Part shown: piece by piece, positions 19,801-27,299 of the stretch
How positions within the stretch are numbered: position 1 is the first letter of the stretch
Layout: every line of letters starts with the position of its first letter
NCBI GenBank assembly: GCA_004431415.1
Contig: QPMI01000542.1
Span: forward strand, 124,001-188,000
Direction: 5' to 3'
Length of the DNA: 64,000 nt
Source of the DNA: Cyanophora paradoxa
Taxonomy: Eukaryota; Glaucocystophyceae; Cyanophorales; Cyanophoraceae
The notes under the pieces: generated by a model
The model's database searches: none
Seen by the model: the letters and a program-made list of their open reading frames with translations, nothing else
Told to the model about the DNA's origin: nothing
Program-made: the position numbers and the translations under genes

Positions 19801-22800
19801 CGCACGCGATATTCCAGTCGACGGGGGGGCAGGCGGTCCAGGCGGAGCCGGCGTGGAACGAGGAGCCGGAGCGTACCCCCCCCACGCCCGCCTCGCCGCA
19901 GGCCGACCCTCCCGCGCAGCTCATCGCGTAGCTCTCCAGAACCGACTCGGCGCTCGTCTGGCGGCGCTTAAGCTTCAGCCTAGTCCTAGGCCTCGGGCGC
20001 GCGAGCTCGAGGCCGGGCGGGAGGTTTAATTTCGCACGCGGAGGGACTCGCGGACGGCGGCGACGCCGCCCTCGGAGGTCGGCGCGTGGCAGACCTGGCC
20101 GGCCCGGGCCCGTCAGTTGCGCGGCCGCTGCGGATCGAGCCGGGCCGCACCTCGAGCACGCTGCCGGCGGGGGCGAGGGCGGGGGCCCCCCACGCCTTGG
20201 TCACGTGGTCGCTCTCGGCCTTGCACCAGACGCGGTTGGCGGGCGGCTTGCCCGCCGCCGCCTGCGCGAAGAAGCGCGACGCGGGTGTCTCCGACGCCGA
20301 CGGGCGCGGGAAGGCCTTTGGCAGCTCGGCGCTGCCGGCCTGGAATGGCCCGCCCCTCGGCTCAGAATGCATTGCATGCAAGAGGAGGAAATTAATTTAA
20401 AGGGGGGTACCTTGAAGTAGCGGGGCTGCGAGCGCGGATTGCCCTCCGTGTCCTGCGGGGTTCGTCAGGGATCCGGAGCGGCCGGCCTATTTTAAGAACC
20501 GGGGGGGTACCAGGACGACGACGCGCTGCACCGAGCCGGAGACGCACGTCTCGGTCACCTCGTCCCCCTTCTGCGGGCCCTCCGGATCGATTCCCGGATC
20601 CGGAGGGTCGGGTTTGGGCGGCCTTCGCGCACGGCGGTCTGGGAGCAGGAGGCGGCGGCGACGCGGGCGAAGCCGGAGGCGAGGAGCGCCTCCTCGGCGA
20701 ACGTCAGCCTGCGCCCGCCGACGATCTTGCGCGGGGCGGAGTAGGCCCTCTCCAGCTCGGCGTCGCTCGCAGGGGCCTGCCGAGGCTCTCTCGGATCGAG
20801 GGGGGTACGGTCGCGGATCGGATCGAGGGGGGTACGCATGCGCACGGCGGGGAGGGGCCGCCCGTCGATCACGACGCGCGCGTCGCTGGAGGGCTCTCCC
20901 ACGGGCTGCTTCTCGCTCGCGATGCCCTCCTTCTGCGGGGGGTACTCGGTGACTCGAACTTACGGCGGGCGCGGGCGGTCCGCGCAGAAATCTAGACGCG
21001 CACGATGGCGCCGGTGTTGCTGGTGCTGTTCAGGGAGTGGACGGCGATCCCGGGGGCGCCCGCCTCGCGGCTCTGCGTCGCCAAGGGTCGGCGGCCGTAG
21101 GATCCGGAGAGGAGGAGAGGAGAGGAGGGCATGGACGGACGAAGCTGCGGGCGCGGAAGCGCGGGGACCCGGCGGTGGCGAAGCCGCGAGCGAGGGCGGC
21201 GTCCGGCACGCAGGCCTCCACCACCTCCGCCTCGCTCTGCGCGCGGCCCGTCGAGATCGAGTCAGCCTGGAAATCGCTCGGCGACGAGCTCGAGGAAGGG
21301 TACACGACACGTACGGTGTAGAGGTAGCAGGAGGAGGTGGGGGCCGCCCCTTTGTACCAGGCAGGAGAGAAGTCGCCGGGGCGCTGCGGCCGGCCTCGAG
21401 CTCAGGGCGGAGCCGGCCCGGCTAAAAATAGAACGAAAGGGGACGGGACCTGGGGAACGAAGTGGCGGACGTCGAGGACGTTCCCGTCGTCATCCTGCGG
21501 GGTACGGGTGCACGCTCGATCTAAATTTAGACGGGAGCGGAAATCAAAGGAGGCGCACGCGGCGCGTGTAGGTGCGGGAGAGGATGCGGCCCGACGCGTC
21601 CTGCCCCGAGACGGAGGTCAGGCCGGATCAAATTCGAACCTCAACGGGCAATATTAATATTGATCGCAATCTGCGTACCCGCTCGGTGTAGCGCTGGAGG
21701 TTGCGGCGGGGGCACGCGGGGTCCTCGAGCTTGCAGCCCGCCGCGGGGAGCCACGCGAGGCACGTCTCGCCCCACACCGTCTGCTCGCCCTTCTCGCCCG
21801 CCCCCTGCTCCGACCCGCCCTCAGGTCGATCGACCTCGATCCCCCTCCGCCGGATTCGAACCCGCGCACCCGCTCTTCGACGTAGCAGGGGAAGGCGCCG
21901 GCGGGGGCCGAGAGCGCCGCCGCGTAGAACGCGTCGACCACGCCGTCCTCGTCCTGCGAATTCGAGGCCGCGAGCCTAGCCTGAGGACACGGGGTACAAA
22001 GTACTCCGGATCCGGAAGGCGCGGACCCGCTGGGAGAAGAAGGTGGCGACGTCGAACTGGAGACCCTCGGCGGTGCGGGCCGCGCAGCCGGCCTTGAGGA
22101 GCTCGCTCTGGCCCGCCCGAAGCTCCTTCGCGTCGGGCTTGTCGAACGGGAGGAAGGCCTGCCCGGCCCGCGGATCAGTACTAGTCTTCCCTCTCATGAT
22201 CAGAGTCTCAGAGTCTCGCGGACCGAGAAGGTGCAGGCGGTTTCGTTGGGGAGCTTCCCCGGGGGCATGATCGCCACCTCCATGCGGACGTACGCCGCGG
22301 CGCTGCGCGGGGCCCGGGGGGTGTTAAGGGCGCCGAGGAGGGGCGTATCGAATCCGACGGGCCGGGGGCGCACGCGGCCTCGTCGGTCGTGCCGGAGGGG
22401 CCGGCGCTGGGGCCGATGAGGCTGTCGCCGCTGCGGATCCGGACGGAGGACGTCAGAGACTCGAATCCGAACGCATAACAGAGAGGGGGGGGGGGGGCGG
22501 GGGGGTAGACCTCTGGAGGACCTCGTCGGTGGTGCCGGAGGGGCCGGCGTCTCTGACTGGAGCGTCCCCGTAGCGCGTCCTGCGCGTTGCGCGCGCGGAA
22601 TAATTAAGCTTAAGGACCGTCGGACGAGCGTCGGACAAGAGGCGGACGGACAGGAAGCGGAGGGCGATGGGGGCGGTCGGGTCGGCGACGACCGGGGCGA
22701 CCTCGGCGACCGCCTCGGCTCGGAACGGCGCCCCGGCGCAGATGAGGCCGCCGGCCGGCCCCGGCCCGCCGTAGGCGCCGGCGGGCGCGAGGGCGCGCGG

Positions 22801-23399
22801 GTAGCCGCACTGCGGCGCGACGAAGAGGGCGACGGAAGCGCCGGCGTCGTCTTTGATGATGAGCGGCTCGGTGGGGAGGCTGGAGCCCAGGACGTCAAGC
22901 GACGCCTCGCCCGGGGCGCCCTTCGGGCCGATGAACGCGGTCACTGCGCCGCTCTGCGGTCTCGCGATCAGCGGCATGAGATCTGAGGGTCCGGAGCATG
23001 CACCTCCCTGTCGAACTGAAGGCCGACGCGCACGCACGCGCCGTTGGCGTTGCAGAGTTCGAGGGGGGCGGCCGGCTGCCCCTCCAGCGTCGCGTTGAGG
23101 AGGCGGAGGAAGTCGTCGGAGCGGGTGTCGAAGGGGGGCGTCTGGAAGGCGAGGGCGGCCGAGGCCGGGCAGCCGACGAGGCCCGGAAACGAGCCGGCGC
23201 AGGCCCCCTGGGCCGCCCCGCTCGAGACGAGGCCGCCCCTGAAGCCCGCGCAGCCTTCGCGCATGCCTTTGAAGGCCCCCGGCAAGCTTGCCGGCTTGAA
23301 GTTCGTCGGCTTGGGCTTCTTGCACTCCGCCGCACTCGCAGTGGCCAGCACCGCGCTCAGGACGAGGAGCACGGCTGCGGTGTGGGGGTGAGCTGTCAT
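13048..23399 (-). CDS. Large multi-exon type I membrane protein with Gly/aromatic repeats
   Basis: Family not recognised. ATG at 23399 starts a signal peptide (MTAHPHTAAVLLVLSAVLAT); the last exon (about 13890-13048) holds one membrane helix, LGLTLPAAALAALVAAGAVY, followed by RRRRAR and a short tail, so the predicted topology is extracellular N-terminus with a small cytosolic tail. Between them at least 25 short exons in one orientation encode Cys-containing, N-glycosylatable segments (for example NSTSNT near 21040) and many short units with Tyr/Phe-x-x-Gly spacing (YAAGSK, AYRAGFEAGRR, YWAGLEAGRRAGG, SYRGGYEDGARAY). Introns are 40-200 bp; many donors read GTACCCCC (for example after PRYFK near 20410) and at least one is GC-AG (17557-17597). 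Splice order is inferred; the span could hide more than one gene, but no internal start with signal peptide or internal C-terminus is evident. Confidence 0.55.
15735..16800 (-). repeat. Tandem exon module with HWAD-IA--YDAVR motif
   Basis: Inside the membrane-protein gene, a two-exon module is repeated. The HWADEIAGTYDAVR-type exon occurs at about 16775-16727 (HWADQIAASYDAVR), 16500-16450, 16200-16147 and 15930-15878 (HWAEDIDGAYEDV). The partner exon VEEQLKGLAGALGSS occurs at about 16378-16305 and 16085-16010, with diverged forms at 16655-16610 (VEEQLQALTALFGSG) and 15795-15735 (IEDQMQALMRVGG). Two 3' module copies share runs of about 50 identical bases, so duplication is recent. Acceptors and GTGCGC donors bracket each exon. 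Confidence 0.75.
16715..17556 (-). other. Long exon with Gly/aromatic helical repeats
   Basis: The longest internal exon, about 280 codons, begins AGEASFEAGYAAGSK and ends at the first HWAD motif. It holds at least eight units in which Tyr or Phe is followed by x-x-Gly (YNAGYLRGR, SFRRGFGHGLG, YRRGLPHP, RAGFGAGF, EFQRGMADGL, AYRAGFEAG), spaced 30-45 residues. It is joined upstream by a 41-bp GC-AG intron (17557-17597) that removes an in-frame TGA. Confidence 0.65.
18951..19370 (-). other. Exon block with Cys-rich GNGGPYCPKNCTGHG segment
   Basis: A continuous frame of about 130 codons from FGQDKSAASAARLAYTAGNG to ARGFDDAWSGLDAVRRS. CPKNCTGHG resembles a small disulfide or metal-binding turn. 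The block ends with the FARGFDDAWSGL unit of the Gly/aromatic type. Confidence 0.55.
22970..23399 (-). other. First exon: signal peptide and Cys-rich N-terminal region
   Basis: A continuous frame from ATG 23399. The hydrophobic core VLLVLSAVLA is followed by ATASAAECKK, a plausible signal-peptidase site after SAA. The mature start contains paired cysteines (REGCAGFRGGL; GACAGSFPGLVGCPAS; ELCNANGACVRVG), consistent with a secreted fold. Confidence 0.7.
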
Positions 23400-24327
23400 T
23401 GCGCACACGGGTCCGATCCGGCTCCGGGATCCGGGGATCCGGGCGGGCTTAGGAACCGGAAAAGGGGGAACAGGAGGCTGCAAGCAGCGGGTTTAGGGCG
23501 GCTTTATGCGCGATCTGGACGCCGGGGGGCGTTCCGGATCCCCAGGTCCTGTCTCGGAGCGCATGGGCGGGTCCGATCCGGGCGCGGGCGTGCGCGTACC
23601 GGCGAACGAGCAGTTGCACAGCGACGGACGCGCCGCAGAGCAGCCTCTTCCGCCCGCCATGGCGGCTGCGCGTTGCAGCTGCTTGGACGGAGGCGTCGGA
23701 ACGCCGCGCGCGTCGACGAGCCTCGGATGCGGCGGCTGCTGTCCGAAGGTCGGAGATCGTACACAAGTTCAGAAAGCTTGGTAGCTGGTCACGGCGAGGG
23801 CGCAGCGCCGCGGAGAGCTCTTTCTGACGTCGGCGCTGCTGCTTCTCGCTGCCGGGCGCCAGCTCAGGCCTAGGCCCAGCTGGCGCCGGCTATAGGCTAT
23901 AGCTGGGCGACGCGTGTTCGATCATCCTCGAGCTCGTCGGTTTTGGATTAATGATCCTGAATCCGATCCGTTAACGTTATAACGTTAACGTGTTCTTGGC
24001 AACTTCTTGCGCATGCGGAATTATTAATGATCCGGAATCTTGCCGCGCCGCTTCTTTCGAAGTCGATTGTCCGATCCATTATTGCGGACAATTTGCGGTG
24101 AGATAGCCTCCGAGCTCGGAGGGGAGAGCGCCGGGGACGGTTACCGCATTCCCGCCATGGCCAGCTTCGGCCTCGATATATCGATCCCTGTCGAGGGCGC
24201 GGCGCGCCCCGCGAGCTAGCAGACGCTGCGGATCCCCATTATCACCGCCCCGCGGCCGACGCGCTCCGGCGCTGTGCGGTGTAGATAAGGCTTTCGGAGG
24301 CCGTGCCGCAGAGCGCATCATTCGCAG
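23400..24327. other. Divergent intergenic region
   Basis: Lies between the minus-strand membrane-protein gene and plus-strand genes, so both promoters may be here. GC-rich up to about 23880 with no convincing exon, then AT-richer with palindromes. No TATA box or known element can be assigned. Confidence 0.5.
23969..23990. repeat. Perfect 22-bp palindrome
   Basis: An exact self-complementary sequence built of CGTTAACG, TTATAA and CGTTAACG. It lies midway in the divergent intergenic region, where a dimeric regulator site is conceivable but unproven. Confidence 0.9.
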
Positions 24328-24597
24328 ATGGGCTGCTGCAACAGCGGCTGCGTACGGATGGAATTCCCGGCGCCAGCACGCCGGCGCCTGCAGCTGCACG
24401 CGGGCCAGACCGTCCTGCCCGACGTGGTCTTCGCGCAGCCCGTGCCGCTCACCGAGCAGCGGCAGCAGAAGCCGGGCACGGGATACACGTACACGCACGC
24501 CGGACACACGCACGACGGGAACGTGCCAGCGCATCACCACCGACCGAACTATCGTATCGCTTCCAACGTTAACGCCCGGAAGCTGCAGCGCCAATAG
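24328..24597 (+). CDS. Small protein with putative dual-lipidation N-terminus (89 aa)
   Basis: Single uninterrupted frame from ATG 24328 to TAG 24597. It begins MGCCNSGC: Gly2 with following small residues and nearby cysteines fits N-myristoylation plus palmitoylation, as in many membrane-anchored signalling proteins. The remainder (VVFAQPVPLTEQ; YTYTHAGHTHDG; HHH) has a balanced composition, unlike the Arg/Pro-rich shadow frames around it. No domain is recognised. It could instead be a fortuitous frame or the first exon of a larger gene. Confidence 0.4.
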   Translation: MGCCNSGCVRMEFPAPARRRLQLHAGQTVLPDVVFAQPVPLTEQRQQKPGTGYTYTHAGHTHDGNVPAHHHRPNYRIASNVNARKLQRQ

Positions 24598-24703
24598 ACA
24601 GCCCGCCGGAACGACCGGCGGACCGGATCGCACGCACGGCGCGGCGCGCGCAGGAGGAGGTCGAAGCGGACCCGCACCCGCACTGCGCCGCCATCATGAT
24701 CAG

Positions 24704-27291
24704 ATGCAGGGACGTCGACGGTGCGTTTTCGGAGGGCCGCGCGTCGCCGGTAGCGCTAGCCGGCTCACGCGGGCGCCCAGAGGAGACGCACGGGCGGGAT
24801 CACGGGCCCTGGCGGGCGTGAGGACGATCCGCGTCTTCGTCTCGAGCACATTCAAGGACGGGCACGCCGAGCGGGACGCGATCAACCACAGCGCCGTACC
24901 CCGGCTCCGCCTGGTCCGCCCCGCCCGCCGGGACGTTCCGCCTGGCCCTGGCGACCGCAGGCCCTGGCCGGCCGCGGCCTCTTCTTGAACGTCGTCGACC
25001 TCCGATGGGCGCGCCCGGCGCACCGCCGCCCGCCTCGTACCCCCCTCGCTGCCCTCGCTGAGGCCCTCCCCCCGCAGGGCATCACGGAGGGGGCGGCGGA
25101 GAGCGGCGACGTCGTGTGCGTGTGCCTCAATGAAGTCTCCCGCTGCTCCTACTTCGTCGCGTGCGCCCGCGTACCCCTCCGACCGGGTTACAGAGTCTGA
25201 CCCCCCTCCGCAGCTTCTTGAAGTCACTGAGTGGGGGTACGGGTGGGCGCAGCCCCAGGGGGGACCCGAGGACCCCCTCCTCGCCGCGTGCGCGGGGGGC
25301 GATATCCTAAAATAGCGCGGGTCTGACCTCTGGCGTCCCTCAGATCCTTGCGGGCGGCGGAGCGCGATTTCCCTTTTGTAAAAGCGTACCCCCACGCCTC
25401 CTTGACCGAGCTCGAGTCCGCGGCATTCCCGGCTTCGACGTACCCCCGCGCTCGTGTTGCGGCGTACCCCCGCAGGGCCGCGAGCGGGTCCGGAGGGGCA
25501 CCAGCAAGTTCGTTCTACTCCGCGGCGCCAGCGTCCGCCGGGAGGGGGGGGGGTACGGGGGAGGAGGGCCCGGGGCCCGCGCGGCGGCCGGGGGCGCTCA
25601 AGCGCTCGACGTACCCCCCCCCTCCCCCCCCGCCTTCCGTACTCCCGGAGTCCCGCGGAGCGCGCGGCCGCTGTCCACGACGACCTCCTCGCGGTGTCCC
25701 GTACCCCTCCGCTGCTCCGAAAACGGCACTCAGATTTAAAAATAGATGGCGGAGCGGGACCACCCGAGCGGCGGCGCGGACGTGGCTGGAGGAGGCGCGC
25801 CTCTCCCACGAGGCCTTCGCCTCTGCCCGCCGCCGCGTCTACGTCCAGGTGGGTACATCCTCCCTCCGAGAATAGATCCGAAGGCCGAGCGGGGGGTACA
25901 GGTGCAGGGTGCCTTCGCCCCCCTGGACGCGCACGCGGCGGCGCGGACCCCTCCTCGCCACCGGCCCCTCGGGGACGGGTACGCCCTCTCTTCCCTCTCT
26001 TCCACTCTCGCATTCTTCTTCTGAGCCGAACTCACGCCCCTGCAGGCGAGAGCGGTCCGCCCCGTCCCCTCCCTCCACTCCGCCTCTAAACCCGCGGTAG
26101 CCTTGCTGGCGAACTGGGCGGAGAGCCGGGCGCTGCCCCCGCGACGCCCTCATCCTCCACTTCGTCGGCGGCTCCGCGCGCTCCGCCCGCCTCTTTAACC
26201 TCGTCCAGCCCCCCCCCCCCCCCCCCCCCCCCCCCCGCGTCCTCCACGAGATGGGTACGCCGCTTTCCCCTTCGATTTCCGTACCACTGCCTAACTCTTG
26301 GCCCTAACTCAGGGCGGCTGCGGGGGAGGCAACGCCCTCCTGCGGCAGGGCCGGGCGGGCCCCGCGGCCCTCGGCTGTCCGCCCGCCCGGCGCTCACCCC
26401 CGACCGAACCCTTCCGCAGTCTCTGACACTCCGAGCCCAGAGGCGGCGAACGACCTGGCGAACCTGTACGAGGACTTGGGGGAGTACGGGCGCGCCACGC
26501 GGCTCTACGGCGAGGCCTTGCAGGCGCGGCCATACCCCCCCCCTTCGATTCCGTACCCCCTGATCCCTCGGGGGCAGCCGCGGGAGCGGGGTCACGGCAG
26601 AGCATCCCCTCGGGTCCCCCCCTCGGGATCGTGGCGCACAACAACATGATCTTCTCCGGCTCCGAGGACAACACGGTACCCATAATCCCCGCATGAAGCT
26701 GTACCCCGGGCTACCCTCTTACCAGGTCCGGATCCGGGTCTGGTCGCAGGAGACTCTGACGCCAGTCAAGAGCCTCACCGGCCACAAAGTTCGTCCCCGT
26801 ACCCCCCCCCCGCCTCCATTCTGCACTCATTTCGCCGCAGTAGACGGTCTTCTCGCTGGCGGCAAACGGGCGGAACCTCTTCTCCGGCTCCCGCGATCAA
26901 TCCATCAAGGCCCCACCCCACCCCTCGCGCCCGCTTCGTTCGCCGTCTGATTCAGAGTCCCCTCCGAAGGTGTGGGACCTCGCCACCCTCGAGATGCGCA
27001 AGGTGCGGCCCCTAAGCCCGAGCGGCGGCCCCGGCCTGCGGCTGACCTCGCCCTCTCGTCCCGCAGACGCTGCACTCGCCGCACCTGGACGGCGTGAACG
27101 CCTTCGCTCTCACCTCCACCTCTCTCTTCTCCGGCTCCCGCGACAAGGTACGCGGGCGGGGTGGCACGGAGAGAGGGCGGAGCGGCGGGGCGCGGGCGGG
27201 GCGGGGCTGACGGGCGGGGCGCAGTCAATCAAGCAGTGGGACCTGAACGGCTTCCAGGCGACCCGCTCCCGCATGGCCGCCCACGCCGAAG
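24704..27291 (+). CDS. DUF4062/NACHT/TPR/WD40 protein (NPHP3/NWD1/TEP1-like), compacted
   Basis: Start at ATG 24704 is the first Met of the frame containing VRTIRVFVSSTFKDGHAERD. Order: DUF4062 domain (24818 to about 25548), linker helix ending EAFASARRRVYVQ (to 25848), P-loop segment (25908-26208), one TPR (26420-26528) and three WD repeats (26631-27291). Introns are 46-76 bp, mixing GT-AG and GC-AG. The family comprises signal-transduction NTPases that oligomerise and use WD40/TPR repeats as sensors. Here the reconstructed P-loop has Glu in place of Lys, most of the NACHT core is absent, only one TPR and three of the usual seven or more WD repeats remain, and frame breaks occur near 25940 and at a C5 run (26136-26140). 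Either a decayed paralogue or a gene damaged by assembly or sequencing error. Confidence 0.7.
25009..25077 (+). other. GC-AG intron within DLRWGITE motif
   Basis: Exon ends ...GACCTCCGATGG, intron starts gcgcgcccgg and ends ccccgcag, and the next exon starts GGCATCACGGAG. Splicing yields DLRW-GITEG, the exact family consensus, which fixes both ends of this non-GT intron. Confidence 0.8.
25159..25213 (+). other. GC-AG intron after CSYFV
   Basis: The phase 0 intron gcgtgcgccc...ctccgcag joins SRCSYFV to LLEVTEWGYGWAQP, aligning with the family pattern YFV-LLGERYGW. The internal CGTACCCC motif recurs in many introns of this window. Confidence 0.7.
25908..26208 (+). other. Degenerate NACHT P-loop segment with 9-nt micro-exon
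   Basis: Exon 25908-25978 ends in PLLATGPSGT plus a G; a GT-AG intron (25979-26045), a 9-nt exon GCGAGAGCG (26046-26054), a GT-AG intron (26055-26100) and exon 26101 follow. The spliced product reads GPSGTGES-ALLANWAESRA, then (after dropping one C of the 26136-26140 run) ALILHFVGG and LFNLVQ. The family has GxxGxGKS-ALL-NW and HFVG. The Walker A Lys is therefore Glu here, if the splice reading is right. PLLATG is also one frame off the preceding LDAHAAA. Confidence 0.55.
26209..26236 (+). repeat. C28 homopolymer
   Basis: Twenty-eight consecutive C directly after the NACHT fragment. Either a decayed polypyrimidine tract or an expanded run; its length is unlikely to be exact in any assembly. 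Confidence 0.9.
26420..26528 (+). other. Single TPR repeat exon
   Basis: Encodes NDLANLYEDLGEYGRATRLY followed by GEALQARP: the kinesin-light-chain-type TPR pattern (Leu, Gly at 8, Tyr at 11, Ala at 20 and 27). Acceptor CCGCAG at 26414-26419. Proteins of this class normally carry several repeats. Confidence 0.75.
26631..27291 (+). other. Three WD40 repeats over six exons
   Basis: Exons 26631-26675, 26726-26788, 26844-26909, 26970-27002, 27067-27147 and 27225-27291. Spliced motifs: FSGSEDNTVRIRVWSQET, then LFSGSRDQSIK-VWDLATLE, then LFSGSRDK-SIKQWDLNGF, each following a GH-like or H residue. The intron 26910-26969 is GC-AG (phase 0) and separates SIK from VWD. A half propeller cannot close alone, so either the 3' end is truncated near 27291 or more exons were lost. 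Confidence 0.8.
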
Positions 27292-27299
27292 GCGTACCC

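Larger units (their letters stand above)
24818..25548 (+). other. DUF4062 domain, six exons
   Basis: Exons 24818-24913, 24961-25008, 25078-25158, 25214-25287, 25344-25415 and 25476 to about 25548. Splicing gives the family landmarks in order: RVFVSSTF-D--AERD, VPRLR, FLNVVDLRW-GITE, CSYFV-LLE--E-GYGW, DPLL and FP-VK-YP-ASLTELE. Introns: 24914-24960 GT-AG, 25009-25077 GC-AG, 25159-25213 GC-AG, 25288-25343 GT-AG (phase 2), 25416-25475 GT-AG (phase 2). The domain precedes NACHT in NPHP3, NWD1 and TEP1 proteins. Confidence 0.8.

Noticed and set aside
21856-21872. tRNA B-box-like GGTTCGAATCC on the minus strand
   Set aside because: No matching T-stem, acceptor stem or A box; it lies at an exon/intron edge of the membrane-protein gene.
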